DNA of 64,000 nucleotides from Zygaena filipendulae (GCA_907165275.2 OU015653.1:2696001-2760000); one strand, 5' to 3'. Counted from the stretch's first letter, positions 11,401-23,740 are shown. Numbers and translations are program-made. The notes: generated from the sequence alone by a model not told the origin.

Positions 11401-11464
11401 AATTTTATTACGTAGTTACGTAATAAAATTCCCACTGATCAAAGACCAAGCTTTGACCAGTGGG
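11401..11464. promoter_or_regulatory. two adjacent palindromes upstream of the CRP-D TATA box
   Basis: 11401-11430 is a perfect 14-bp inverted repeat (AATTTTATTACGTA, two-base centre). 11431-11464 is a 14-bp inverted repeat with one mismatch (CCCACTGATCAAAG, six-base centre). A GGGAATTTTA string on the minus strand at the junction is loosely kappaB-like. A regulatory role is inference. Confidence 0.5.
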
Positions 11465-11539
11465 ACTGACAAAGTCAGCTAAGCTAATTATTAATCGTTT
11501 TGAAATTATATAATTTTCTTTGTTAAAATTTTAGGTTAA

Positions 11540-11610
11540 AATATTTGGTACGGTACCCTAAATGTGCGAAGTTCGACACGCATTAGGCCGGTTTTTTCTT
11601 TGAACTGCCG
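11540..11610 (-). repeat. fragment of the GTGCGAGTCGGACTCG dispersed repeat
   Basis: TACGGTACCCTAAATGTGCG and ATTAGGCCGGTTTTTT are decayed versions of the repeat intact at 21082-21385. Confidence 0.6.
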
Positions 11611-11630
11611 CGTGTCTAATTCATCAATTA

Positions 11631-11815
11631 CTAACTGTCCCCTGCGGTTTCGCCCGCATTATTTCGGAATTTCCGCAGGAATTTCAGGATAAAATATACA
11701 TACTATAAATCTTCCTATTGATCAAAACTGCATGAAAATTCTTTTAGTAGTTTTTGAGTTTATCGCGAACAGACAGACAGACGCGGCGGAGGAGTTTCAT
11801 TTATAATATGTAGTG
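11631..11815 (-). mobile_element. Lep1-like element, minus strand
   Basis: It opens CTAACTGTCCCCTGCGGTTT and ends in CAGACAGACAGACGCGGCGG, a subtype also seen at 54638 and 59722. Confidence 0.7.
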
Positions 11816-12371
11816 ATTTATAATAAAAGTGATACTAATTTTTATCTTAATCTTTCGGTTAGATACAAAGTTGTTTTCCGCGACCCGTTTAAGTGGTTTT
11901 GTAATTAAGTAGGTACTTTCGTGTCGTAATAACCTCATGCCGTCATTCTGTTTCTTATATACTCTTTGCTAGAGATATACCTAAGGGATATTTGACTAAA
12001 TAACTCTATGTACCTCATGTAAAATTTGTTTGCCAGAGGCGTATTCTTTCGAGTACCTAGGTAAGTAACAAATTGTTTTAATTAACTTCCAGAAGCTTCA
12101 ATTTTCACTTAAGTCGAATTAAAACAAATTAACTTATACAAACACTGCGGTACCTAAAAGTATGATCAAAGAGATAACAAATGGTTAATAAAACCGACGC
12201 AAGATCAAAGAGTGTAAAGCTCTTTTTGCCAACTTTAATCTGCCTACGTCCAAGTTAAACGACGTCGGAAAAATTAGTAGGTCTTAATAACTTCTAAGTT
12301 GATAAAATAAACTATAGGTATTGTATGTGCACAAAACTTTACTTTTTTTAAATTAAACTTGTTTGTAAATG

Positions 12372-12762
12372 GCAATCATATTATAAGGAAATTATGACTT
12401 TGTGTTAGCTTTTTACGATTTCGTACCGTTGCAATTTTCACAGATGATGTATTTCTGTTGCCGCTATAACAACAAATAAGTACTAGAAACAGAATAAAAT
12501 AACTATTTAATGGGGATCCCATACAACAAACGTGATTTTTTTCCTCTTTTTCGCTCGATGATAACAGAAACAGGTAGACGCTTGAAATATTCACAAAATA
12601 TTTAGATTATGTATATTCACTTTAAAAATAAATAAATAAATTAAAATAAAACAGATATTCCAGGGCCCCATATAACAGTCATGATTTTTTTTTTGCCGCT
12701 TTTATAGATAATGGTACGGAACCCGTTGTGCGCGAGTCCGACTCGCACTTGGCCGGTTTTTA
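12372..12762 (-). repeat. dispersed repeat, GTGCGAGTCGGACTCG family
   Basis: It ends GAGTCCGACTCGCACTTGGC followed by CGGTTTTT. Internal motifs (GATGATGTATTTCTGTTGCC and TATAACAACAAATA) match the + strand copy at 21082-21385 in reverse complement. It may be two overlapping partial copies. Confidence 0.7.
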
Positions 12763-14593
12763 CTTGCCATATTTGCGCGACCGAGCTTCGCTTGACAAAA
12801 GTTGCTGGCTAGTGCCATTGAGTAGTTATGTTGACACCTGTCTACATGCCAAGTGCCAACGTATCTACATACTTGGAACATAAAAAAATATTATAATACA
12901 AAATATGGTTATAGCCATTGCTGAGTATAGACTGATTTTAATCATATATACATAGTTAGTTAGGTACTTATTGCGCGGAAATTATAGATCATGGGTTGGA
13001 GTAACTGCGTTCTACTTATTGAAGATATGAAATTTAACTAAAAAGAATCATTCCTCTTTTTTTTATAAGTAAATCTGCATTCAAAAATGGATGAATAATT
13101 AGTTGCATTTAGTGTTTGACCAATTTCCGGTAGGTACTTGATTAAAGTCATTTTTTAACAAAAAATATCAAAAAATCAAAATTTTATTCTACCATTACAT
13201 TTTATAAAAGTTTTTTTTTCATATAGCCTCTTAATGACAACAAAAACCGAATGTCAATATGGTCGGTTGTTATAGACTGTGTCTACAACGAAATATATTT
13301 CACACGGACTTGTTCTTTAAAGTTTTCATGAAAACAAGTTCCAAGTAATAAGCACCGTCTTATTAGCTACCTACGTCAAAGAAAGAGAATTCCCATTTTT
13401 TAATTACTCGCAACTTGAAACCAACTTTTACAGCTTTTACTCGTGACTTTCCTCGCTCTACATTAAGGACTTATTACGTATCTCGAAGCTTTTCCTTTGT
13501 GACACCTACCTACTTGGTGTGGTTTTTAAAACATGAACTAGTTTTTCCTTGTTTTGAATTTTAATGCAATGCAAAAAATACGGAAAATCCTCAGTTAACC
13601 TAAAGGTTGAAAATGTCAAATTCGAGGTGTCAGCTGTGTTTCTGTTGGGTTGTCATCGGCATGGTAAAAACAAAACAAATATGCATGCATTTGTGGTCAG
13701 AGCAAATTTAAAAAATATTACAATCACATACCGGCGGGTATAGTGTAAAACCGCGAATATGGAGCGCATATCTGCACAACAGCTGATGAGTTCACAGGAG
13801 AAGGTTCAAACTTTAATTTTTTTTTAACAGATCTTGGGGTCGTTTTTATGTAGATATCTGGTCTGTGTATTGTAAACAATATTGATCTATATTAAAATGG
13901 TGGCTGCAAATCAGATTTCTGCGTGCATTGCCCGCAAAATTTTTAAATAACTAAATTTCTTACCGACGCGGTTTTATTCGGTGCTAGTTACGCGGATTCG
14001 CACTGTCCCCGACGATAGGTATGTAAAATCATCTATATATAATATTATTATATTCACTTTGACTATCCTATATTATATTTGCGATGAATTTTTGGTATAA
14101 ATTAATCAAATGAACTTCCAAATCTCCAAATTTTCTCTTTTACGTACAACAAAGGGGAGAAAGTGCTTAAAATTTTGGCCAAATTAATTCCCGCTCCGAG
14201 CGTACAATCTAATCTACTAACGTTATTACCAGGATTGTAACAACATTCAGCTACATGTCACATGGCGAGATAAGATCATTTTAAAGTAGTCAACCGACGT
14301 ACACCCATTTTCTTGTTCCGAAACAGGTTTTATCATTAAATAGCATCTTTGTACAGAGTTGTTGTGAGCAACACAACGAAATTTGTACACGAACGAATCT
14401 GAAGTCTCACAAACTTAATTAACCTTCACGACTTTGAGGATGATACCACTCATGAGTTCGGTATAAATAATAAGACGAAGGCATTTTATTTTGGCACAAA
14501 TAAATTTAGACTGATCTAATAGACGGTGTAAGGTTAAACAAAGGACGTTTTGACGGAGGGTGTTCAGTATCGGATTCTCGTCTCAAATATACT
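12763..14593. other. 1.8-kb gene-free stretch
   Basis: No convincing exon. A short open stretch starting ATGGAGCGCATATCTGC near 13759 ends after 18 codons without a good donor. Confidence 0.45.
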
Positions 14594-14836
14594 ATCTATC
14601 TATACATATAAAATGCTTTGTCCTGAATAAATGATGGATCAACGCACAGCCTAAACCGCTGATCGTAGAGAACTGAAACTTGGAGGGTGTGTTCTTTGCA
14701 TGACGTAGGCATCCGGTAAGAAAGGATTTCTGAAAATTCAACCCCTAAGGGAATGAAAAGGTGATATAAAGCTTGTATGGAACAATTCCGCGGGAACTTC
14801 GAAATTATCGCGGGTGAAACCGCGCGGGACAGCTAG
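14594..14836 (+). mobile_element. Lep1/Helitron-like element, long subtype
   Basis: It begins A|TCTATC, contains AACTTGGAGGGTGTGTTCTT and ends GCGGGACAGCTAG|T. It is a sister of the copy at 63132-63369. Confidence 0.8.
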
Positions 14837-15011
14837 TTATTGTATATAAAAACTAGTCGATCCCCCATGATTTCACTTACCTACGTTAAATCGGAAGTTC
14901 CCGTTTGAATTCCGGGCGGTGCAGTGCGCTGTGCGGGTGAAGTGTGTTTTTTTTTAGCTAGTGATCAGTCAGGGTCATTCGTTAGTTGCTCGTTCGTTCC
15001 GTTCGTGAGAC

Positions 15012-15596
15012 TGCGTCTACGTCTACGTCTACGTCTGCGTCTACGTCTACTTCTTCGTCTATGTCTTCGTTTACGCCTACGTCTGCGTCTGCGTCTGCGA
15101 CTACGTCTACGTCTGCGTCTACGTCTGCGTCTACGTCTGCGTCTGCGTCTGCGTCTACGTCTGCGTCTATGTCTACGCCTGCGTCTATGTCTACGTCCAC
15201 GTCTACGTCTACGTCTACGTCTACGTCTACGTCTACGTCTACGTCTACGTCTACGTCTACGTCTACGTCTACGTCTACGTCTACGTCTACGTCTACGTCT
15301 ACGTCTACGTCTACGTCTACGTCTACGTCTACGTCTACGTCTACGTCTACGTCTACGTCTACGTCTACGTCTACGTCTACGTCTACGTCTACGTCTACGT
15401 CTACGTCTACGTCTACGTCTACGTCTACGTCTACGTCTACGTCTACGTCTACGTCTTCGTCTACGTCTACGTCTACGTCTACGTCCACGTCTACGTCTAC
15501 GTCTACGTCTACGCCTACGTCTACGTCTACGTCTACGTCTACGTCTACGTCTACGTCTACGTCTACGTCTACGTCTACGTCTACGTCTACGTCTAT
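15012..15596. repeat. (TACGTC)n hexanucleotide array
   Basis: About 97 copies of a 6-bp unit. The left third (15012-15198) is a mixture of variants (TGCGTC, TTCGTC, TATGTC). About 15205-15455 is almost perfectly uniform, and a few single variants follow (near 15455, 15485, 15511). All long ORFs here are the repeat read in each frame (Arg-Leu, Thr-Ser, Val-Asp) and are not genes. Confidence 0.97.
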
Positions 15597-16307
15597 GTTA
15601 ACTGAGTACCTATATCGTTCAGTGGATCAAGAGAACTATGTACTGTGTATGAATATGAGGAGCTTCACGTTTGGTCTCAAACACAAATTGTAAAATTTTT
15701 ATTCAAAGCCGGTGAAAGCCACTCCGCGCAGTTCCATATTACAGAAGTACTTATCCCGATGTACAGTCACCAGCATCAATATGTAGGTATACATTTTGGT
15801 CAGTATTTGAACTGTATTAATATTACAATAAGATTAAATGACTGTCAAAAGTTTATACATATTTATGAAGCTGACTTTACCAGTGATGTAAAAGTAAAGT
15901 TGACCATAGGTAAAGTGTTCATCATCTATACCATGCGAAGTTCACAACGCCTGACGAAATATAACAATGCATTCAGGGATTCGGCGACCGTGGCAGCGCT
16001 TTAGCGCTTCCTATACATGAGCTAAAGCACACACATATTACAAACGATTAGTCACGCAAATGCAGCGCTTGCAGGAACAATTTATGCTTGCAAGATACGA
16101 CAGTCCCATTCTCGAAGTCTAGGACTTCTTTAACTAAAATCTATAAGTTGATCTACTCATGATCAGATAAAAAGATGTCTGTGTCATCTGCCGGCCTGTC
16201 GATAATCTTTGAGCAAATACTCAGGACGATTCGTTGCTCCCTTGCGAGTTGCGACGATGTAAAATAACAAAGAAATAACAAAAATAGTTTATCAAGATTA
16301 TAAATAA
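15597..16307. other. gene-free; weak 119-codon ORF
   Basis: An ORF at 15645-16004 (+) has no recognisable domain, signal or splice context. It starts just after the hexamer array and is probably chance. Confidence 0.35.
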
Positions 16308-16522
16308 CTAGCTGTACCCCCGCGGTTTCACTCGCGGTAATTTCGGAGTTTCTGTGGGAATTCCGGGATAAAAAGTACCCTACGGCCTATACACTCAGGA
16401 CCGTAGCTTCGTATAAGGGAAAGAATTTTCAAAATCGGTTCAGTAGATCCAGAGATACAACGTCACAATTTCACAATTCACAAACTTTAACTCTTCTTTA
16501 TAGTATTAGTATATAGTATAGA
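16308..16522 (-). mobile_element. Lep1/Helitron-like element, minus strand
   Basis: It opens A|CTAGCTGTACCCCCGCGGTT and its other end is ATTAGTATATAGTATAGA|T, giving the A/T insertion signature in reverse. Confidence 0.8.
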
Positions 16523-16859
16523 TGGTTAACTCAATTGAGGGTTATGGTAATTATATAAATAAGAATGTTCTATAGAAAAAAGTCATGAATCATTTTTCCC
16601 TATGCATGAGACGCCACCACACTGAAAGTAGCACAGAACTAGTAGTGTTGTGAAAAACTTACTGTCCCGGATTGGCTGACGTAACTATTGATAGAAAAAC
16701 AAATAGAAAAAGTTTTTCACGGCAATCAAGATTTGCTCAACTTGGATTGGACTTGCTCCGGGATAAATTATGTAAATGTTTCTAACTGATATAGCCAGAA
16801 CAAATCGTATACACTGACGCGATAAGCGAATCGTTACCCAATATGGATGTTGCAAGAAC

Positions 16860-17023
16860 TCTTCTTCCTTATAAATAAATATGGATTCTTGTATGTCTTG
16901 TCCTTTATACGTTTCGAAACCATTGGTCCGATTGTGATGAAAGTTTGGCGGGTTGTTCTGCCTGCGTCCGCAAAGGTTCCTGATCCGAAAACTCACACGG
17001 GTGAAACCGCGGGGCACAGCTAG
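16860..17023 (+). mobile_element. Lep1-like element, 3' part
   Basis: Ends GTGAAACCGCGGGGCACAGC followed by TAG|T. The 5' half is unrelated or decayed. Two short GC-poor stretches and a TATATA/CA-rich tract (17036-17090) follow. Confidence 0.75.
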
Positions 17024-17241
17024 TTATCTATGAAATATATATATATTTACGCACATATATATATACGCACGCATAAACACACACCACTCACCTCACACCA
17101 CACACCTCACATTTCTCATCTGTTTTATTTGTTTTTTTTAATCCTTTTCTTTTTTGTATTAACTTGTCAGTTCTATTTCGTTAAGATTAGTCTAACCTGT
17201 CATTGGCACTATTGTGAGTAATTTGTATTGGTTAATTGTTT

Positions 17242-17365
17242 TCTTAATGTGCTGTAGAGTTAGCGTTGAATGGCGATGGACAACCCTTGCTTGTATATAT
17301 ATATTTTTTTTATTTTATTTATTTATTTATTTATTTATTGAAAGCTAACTCTACAGCACATTAAG
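17242..17365. repeat. 22-bp perfect inverted repeat around a (TTTA)n tract
   Basis: CTTAATGTGCTGTAGAGTTA (17242 on) recurs inverted at 17344-17365, on both sides of a TATATA/(TTTA)n tract. Confidence 0.8.
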
Positions 17366-17740
17366 AATATGGACATGGACATCTGCAACACCTGAAGCTA
17401 TGCAGGTGCGTTGCCGACTTGGAATGGGGATAAGATCTATCCTGTGTGTTAATCCCAAAAAATCTTTCTACATCACGTGCAATTAATGTCATTGAGCTCC
17501 GATCCATCATTTGTGGGCGTCCAATCAAAAGGACCAGTTCTCGGCATTTAGTTTCCGAGATATAAGAGGTTTTGTAAAGTTGGGTGAAAAATTGCATCCG
17601 CGATTTTAACTGATTATTATTAATAAATGCTCAGTTTTGTCGCCCGCTCCGGCTCCTACCTGGCGCAAAGGTCCATCGCCATTCCACGCGCCAATGCAGC
17701 GAGTGTCATGGGCACCTTTGCCGCTGGTATGACCCGGGGC
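17310..17740 (-). mobile_element. non-LTR retrotransposon 3' tail, minus strand
   Basis: Read on the minus strand it ends in (AAAT)n. It includes CTGCAACACC...TTGCCGACTTGGAATGGGG on the + strand, the reverse complement of the LINE-like tail at 59596-59724. Confidence 0.6.
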
Positions 17741-17921
17741 GGTATTTTTGAGTGACTTCTTTTTGTTATTTGACAATAAATATATTATTCAGAGGAATAG
17801 TGTTAATCTGATAATTTGTGTGTGTTTTTTGTTTTCACTTTCACTCAAACTTTTATAATGCTTTTTCTCAAATCAAGCTTTTTCAGAATTTCAATTTCAA
17901 ATGTCTGTTAAAAAAAGTGTG

Positions 17922-18124
17922 TAAGGGCGGGCGCCCACGAGCAACTTTTGTCTTCGCAACTAATTTGTCTTTCACATCAAGTCTACGGGTTAGTATGAAA
18001 GTGCGTCAAAAGTCTCCTGACTGTCGCGTCGCTACATGTGCGCACTTTCATACTAACCCGTAGACTTGATGTGAAAGACAAATTAGTTGCGAAGACAAAA
18101 GTTGCTCGTGGGCGCCCGCCCTTA
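17922..18124. mobile_element. hairpin MITE with perfect 84-nt arms
   Basis: 17922-18005 and 18041-18124 are exact reverse complements around a 35-base centre. Tips are TAAGGGCGGGCGCCCACGAG and the inverse. Flanking TA would serve as a target duplication if the ends are AGGGCGGGC. No coding capacity. Confidence 0.95.
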
Positions 18125-18164
18125 GTTTTTGAATATTTTTCCAATCCTTACTATTAATTTTATT

Positions 18165-18585
18165 GACTCTATTTTAGAAGGTGACTCAGATCACGTTTCT
18201 CTTGAAATTAGTTTTAAGCTCAAATCATAACTCAAGCGTACATCTTATTATAGAATGCGTTTTAAGTACTTGAAACTAGTCTTTAGTTGAGATTCTGAAC
18301 TCTGATTGGTTCTAATCACTTGAAACTAGTCTTGAGTAGAGATTTTGAACTCTGATTGGTTGAGTGGTCTTGACATGACAGACGTAAGCAAAGATCAAAT
18401 CTTAGCTTCAGTAAAGATTAGTACTCAAGCGTCGTTCTAGAATAAGGAAATAACTCAGCTGATTTTTGATTGATAAATCTCGTTTCAAGTAAGGTTCTAA
18501 AATTAAATCTTTGCTTGAAATTAGTTTTAAAACTAGATTCATGACTTGAGTAACCTTTTGGAATACGGACCTTAATCTAGTATTA
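18165..18585. repeat. inverted-repeat element with internal duplication
   Basis: CTTGAAATTAGTTTTAA near the left recurs near the right end, and the termini (TTAGAAGGTGACTCA / TTGAGTAACCTTTTGGAA) pair imperfectly. A ~58-bp unit containing ACTTGAAACTAGTCTT and GAACTCTGATTGGTT is doubled at about 18270-18365. Confidence 0.65.
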
Positions 18586-20499
18586 ACTCAATACCCCACT
18601 ACTCCCTTTTTGCTTATGGATACTAGATGACTCGACAGGATTTTTCTTCCTATCTATTGTAATTTTACGTTTATAACGGCACTTTGCACAGCTGCAAAAA
18701 ATACACCAGAAAATCGAGAAAGGAACATGATTAAAAAATCTTTCGAGAAAAAACTGGAACATTTTTCGAAAAACAAATACCTAAATCTTAATAAATACAA
18801 TTCGTGATGAGTACAAAAATACATCGGAGCGGCAAAACACAAATGAATTCTCTTAATCAATATTAAAATATTGAAATGGGTTCAATTATGCAAGCAAATC
18901 CGGGAACTGGGAACATCCAGCGGTTACTAAAGATAAAGTGGTCTAAATCCGGTTAATACGGTGATGTTGGTCTGAAATCAGAAGTGAATTACATTCGCGG
19001 ATGTAAATAATAATGACAATGGTGCCTACCTACTTACGATTTTGTCCAATTTGCATTATAGGAACCTACTTAGCCTTAAGCCATTTTCAAGGATTCTCTT
19101 AAATCATCGTATTTAATTAAAAAATGACTACAGATTTGTAAACGATTTTTCTGACAATAATCGAGCGAATCAAGAGCCGCTTCCGATTTTTTGATGATGT
19201 CTACTCGTTAATTTCTCCACAACTGGGTCGTTCTAAAACGCCGTACACATTTAAAGTTTTGGCTTGACAAGTGTAGGTACGTAAGTAACGTATGGTACGA
19301 AACTCGCAATGCACGGATAATTTTCCGCAAGTTCACACAATACGTTTTGATAGGTATTCCACTTCAACAACTAGCGAGTCTCGGCTTCTAGTCTCGGAAA
19401 TTACTTAAGATAATTTCATATTTGGCAAAGAGATTGCTATAACAATATTAAGGGACATATGGATCTAAGTGGTGGAAAACATAGGATCGTAGACATTTTT
19501 TTGTAAATTAAAAGCTTCAGCACGTTCAGCACACGCAGAGTAATGCAATTTCACGGGCAGTGAAACCAGCTTACAACGCCGTTTGCTTTTCTGCTATAAT
19601 TTCAAATGGAATTTTGAATAAAACTATCGCTCTATGTGTATTATCTCTGTTTGAGAACCAGGTTTTAACTTAACATTGTCATTGGCGTTTCGCCATAATT
19701 GATGAAGTATATAGAAGAAGATTTTTTTATTACTAAGAAACATTGTCATTGGCAAATTATATTTATTGATAGACGCCATTATTAAAGAAAAAGAAAAAAG
19801 AAAAGTATTCATTCTATTGTGATATATACCTACCCATATGTCACCGTAAAATTGTAAAAACCATTAGTTTGTAAAATAACGGTAATATTGTGAAATTCTG
19901 AGCACAGAAATTGCGTGGTGGTGGCCTGGTGGGTGCTCGCTCACGAAAAATCGGTATCATAGGTACCATTCGACTCAACTGACATAATATAACTAAACGG
20001 AAACGCTCATTGGTTTCCAAATGACCATTTTTCTACACGTAAAGAGAGAAAGTTAATATTTACTTTCTAATAAAGCGCTAACAAAACACACAGGAGCTTT
20101 ATATACGATTTGTACGAGGATTAAAGTACGTTAATGGGGGTTCGGACCGATGCGCGATCGTTGATTTTTGCACTTCCCAACGGAACTGAGTTCCAGTGGA
20201 TATAACGCCTTATCCCAATGCAATTTGGATTTATTTTCGCATATCACCCGTCACCGTTATAAAAAGATCGTTGTGTTGTACGCAATTAATTTTTGTTTGT
20301 CTTTTTTATTTATATTTGTAGGTATGTTTAATGTTTTTTTCGACTCAATCGAGCCTCATCAGTCAACGAGGGAGCGCATTTGCATTAGCATCAGCGTTGC
20401 CTAATATCTATAGGAAATAGGTCAAGTTCATGTCAAATCACTACAACGAAGGGTTCCGTGAGGAAGAACTTTCACTATTAAGTCTAAAAATAACCTAAT
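18586..20499. other. 1.9-kb gene-free stretch
   Basis: No exon, RNA gene or clear repeat boundary recognised. The 78-codon ORF at 20168-20404 has no known domain. Confidence 0.45.
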
Positions 20500-20571
20500 A
20501 TAAAAGTGGTTTGAGTTTGTTTGTTGAGACTCCGAGATTACCGGGGAAAAACCGCAAGGAACAGCTAGTAC
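20500..20571 (+). repeat. Lep1-like fragment
   Basis: GAGTTTGTTTGTTGAGACTC runs directly into GGGGAAAAACCGCAAGGAAC and AGCTAGT, so the middle is deleted. Confidence 0.65.
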
Positions 20572-20724
20572 AATTAATATTTTTACCTACTATCCTTTTT
20601 TCTGGTATAAGATACATTTAAGTTACAAGATGCACAGCTGTGATAATTTTCCTTATTTTTATCTGAATAAATATATCAATTTTTCACAAATTCTGTTTTC
20701 TGTTCATTAAAAAAATGTGTATCA

Positions 20725-20790
20725 TGATATGGGGATCGATCCCGAGACACGGAGTACGAATCAGACTCCCTAACCACGAAGTTATTGTGT
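20725..20790 (-). repeat. tRNA-derived SINE head remnant
   Basis: Minus strand: GTGGTTAGGGAGTCTGA followed by GGGATCGATCCC, an A-box/B-box-like pair. No tail is visible. Confidence 0.45.
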
Positions 20791-21081
20791 TTTGTCCATA
20801 CTATGGCTATAATAATACATATAATACATTTAACCGCTATAAATAAGTTCGTTCGTATCGCTTCATAACTTGAACCTCGTAAACCAAGTTCGGCTACCAA
20901 CATAGTCGTAAAATCACGATAAACATTCATCATAAAAACCTAATAATATATTGGAATTGTTGTAGGTACCTACTACGGTTGTTTTTCGATTGTTTTAAAA
21001 ATAATAATTACACTCTGCTGTAGTCTATAATAATTAACAACAAACTATAATAATTAAAGTAGAAAAAAAACACAAAATAAC

Positions 21082-21385
21082 TGGCCAAGTGCGAGTCGGA
21101 CTCGAGCACGAAGGGTTCCGTACGTATTATCTATATTAACGGCAAAAAAATCACGTTTGTTGTTGTGCTCATAAATGTTAATTTTATTGTTTTTTAGTAT
21201 TTGTTGTTATAGCGTCAACAGAAATCTGATCATCTGTTAAAATTTCAACTGTATTGCTATCACGGTTCATGAGATACAGCCTGGTGAAAGACGGACAGAC
21301 AGACGGTCGGACGGACAGCGGACTCTTAGTAACAGAGTGCTGTTTTACCCTTTGGGTACGAACCTTAAAAACTAAAAAAACACGC
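21082..21385 (+). repeat. dispersed repeat, GTGCGAGTCGGACTCG family (fullest copy)
   Basis: It starts CTGGCCAAGTGCGAGTCGG, then GAAGGGTTCCGTAC, TTGTTGTTATAGCG, TCACGGTTCATGAGATACAG and GACGGACAG tracts, and ends at CCTTTGGGTACGAACC. Other pieces: 11540, 12372, 29639, 54285. Its transposon class is not clear to me. Confidence 0.8.
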
Positions 21386-21469
21386 TTTAAGAGTAAACTG
21401 AACTAAAAAGTACCTAATCATCTATTAAGAACAGAGTCAAGACCAATCAGACAAACTCTAACACAAACA

Positions 21470-21790
21470 AATAAAAAATTCACTATGTCTTTTTCTGTAC
21501 CCCCGACAACTTGATGCAAAATTTCATGATGATCGATTGAGTCGTGAAAGCGTAACAAACAAACAAACTCACTTTCGCCTTTATGCCTACCTAGCTGTCC
21601 CCGCGGTTTCACCCGCGTTAATTTCAGAGATCACGCGAGAACTCCGGGATAAAAGTAGCATAAGTTACTCCTTATATAACATCAGCTATCTGGCAGTGAA
21701 AGTCCCGTTAAAATCGGTCCAGCCGTTTCAGAGATTACCCGAAACAAACAGACAGACAGACAGAGGATTTTTTTTATGTTAGTAGTAGTA
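21470..21790 (-). mobile_element. Lep1-like elements, minus strand (truncated plus fuller copy)
   Basis: A copy lacking its 3' end (21470-21590) abuts CTAGCTGTCCCCGCGGTTTC at 21591. The second copy ends near 21790 after CAGACAGACAGACAGAGG. Confidence 0.75.
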
Positions 21791-21837
21791 ATTTAGTATA
21801 CATTTAGTGCATGATTTAGAGAAAAGTTGTTAATTTG

Positions 21838-21960
21838 AAATTATTTATTTTTATTTATTTATTTAAACTTTATGCACATCATGGTACAAAAGGCGGACTT
21901 AATGCCACAGTGGCATTCTCTGCCAGTCAACCTTCAGGTAGTACAGAGAGAGAGCTCACT
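21838..21960 (-). mobile_element. LINE 3' tail, minus strand
   Basis: It begins with a (TTTA) tract, then CTTAATGCCACAGTGGCATT and GTACAGAGAGAG. It matches the tail at 28158-28330. Confidence 0.7.
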
Positions 21961-23410
21961 TGGCGGTGCATTTACGATATATATTTAGAAATTACAATCA
22001 GGCACTGCAATTTTATTTATATGTCTAGACTAGACTGTAAGTATCTATAGCTTTTTTATAAATTACATTATGATACACACCCTGACTGAGCGTAGGTATA
22101 TAAATATTCATCACATAAAATGTTTACGCTAGTGCGACAATCGAACCTTTGAGTTACCAAACAAACAATATTGTGTGAATGTAAGTGAATTATCTTCGTC
22201 CCAACTAGGTAAGTCATTTCTCGGCACTGCATAGACGATGTAACAAAAAGGTCTTCCCTTCTTATGACAGGAGTTCACTGTCCAGACACGCGCCATGAAT
22301 ACACTATGCGATGCGACTGTTTATAAATGACGATGTTTATCACAAAAAGTCGTGAATCGATATAGTCGCCAGTCGTCACATGTCGACATGGATAAGCAAT
22401 AGTGTGTTAACCCACAACGGAGACATTTTGAGTAAATTGTAATCTAAAATTATAGCGCCATTATGTGTATTTTTTTCCGTTTTACATTTTGTAGGCACGT
22501 ATTTAAACAACATAATAAGGTACACACATAATTTAAACAATAAAGCGTTCTGTATAGATAACTTAATTTTGTAGGTTGACAAGTTTTTGCTGTTTCATGT
22601 ATGAGTAAGTGACTTTTTCTCGAGTCCGCCTACGAGTCTGCGCTGATCCTTTTAGTGCTCTAGTTCTACAATAATTATGGTTTTACCTATCACGATAAGT
22701 TTGCAATTGTAAAACAGGCATAGTCTGTATTTAATTCATTTAGCAATGTACAAAAAACTCAACGCCAAGCTTGGCGATACGCTCTTATGTCACTGTAAAA
22801 GAAAAGTTAAAATGAGGCCGTCTGTCCCTCTGTTGTACGAATTCTGAAACTAAATAGTTATGCTTATAGAAAGCGACGTATCAAAAGTGGCTCGTCAAGG
22901 AAATGGACCCAATAGGTATTCAATGTTACGAAAAATGAATGGGCATTTATTGCAACTTTGATTTTTTTTAAATGGTATATTCTAAGATGATTTGATTTTT
23001 TTAGTTAATGACGCTAGTGGAATTTAAGTCTTAAAATATAGGCCCTCAAAAGTATGTGAATGAGCGACAGAAACATTTGGCGCAACGCCCACTACCGCCT
23101 ACACAGTTTCAACTGATTCTTTAATATTTTATTATGCATAATACATTGCATTTCAACGTCGAGCCTTCAGACATTGTGACACGCGAAAATTTTAATCCCG
23201 TTCGAAATATACGGAATATTTCATGACATCAATGCAGCAACAGTATACATAGGTACCTATACCTAGTAGCGACGGTAAAGTAGCATTAGCGCTTAGCATG
23301 CTAATGGTCCAAAGCTAATTAATCGCGTTGACAGCGAACAAAATAAAAATAAAAGTACTTCATTGTGATTTATTTAACGCGTAATTGGTTATGAGTCATG
23401 CCGCAAATGC
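21961..23410. other. 1.4-kb gene-free stretch
   Basis: No exon or RNA gene recognised; short ORFs are AT-rich and featureless. Confidence 0.45.
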
Positions 23411-23740
23411 AATGGGCATGTTGACTAATTTTTATTTTTTAGTCCGTCTTGTAGATTATTAAAAAATATTGGACACGTATTTTTTCTTTTTTTACGTAAT
23501 CAAAAAATAACGGCGGTATATTGAGTTGAAATTTCGCGTGACGTCACTATTCTGACAGTTTGTATGGCGGTTTTGTGGTTAGTGACGTCACGACCTCCTC
23601 ATCCTAAACTTTAATGCGCTTTATATCTGTATATTTTAATTTATTTAAAAAAGCAAAAAATACGTGTCAATTGTTTTTTTATTTTCTAACTGACGGACTA
23701 ATTAGAATTTTGATTTTCAATAGTAGTCAACATCCCTATT
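23411..23740 (+). mobile_element. M1 fold-back MITE, copy 3
   Basis: Tips AATGGGCATGTTGACT and AGTCAACATCCCTATT are inverted copies. Two intact GTGACGTCAC sites are present. Confidence 0.9.

Noticed and set aside
14924..15693. Long ORFs (up to 235 codons) on both strands
   Set aside because: They are the (TACGTC)n array read in different frames, giving Arg-Leu, Thr-Ser and Val-Asp repeats.
15645..16004. 119-codon + strand ORF
   Set aside because: No domain, signal peptide, conserved context or codon bias; it runs on from the array and looks like chance.
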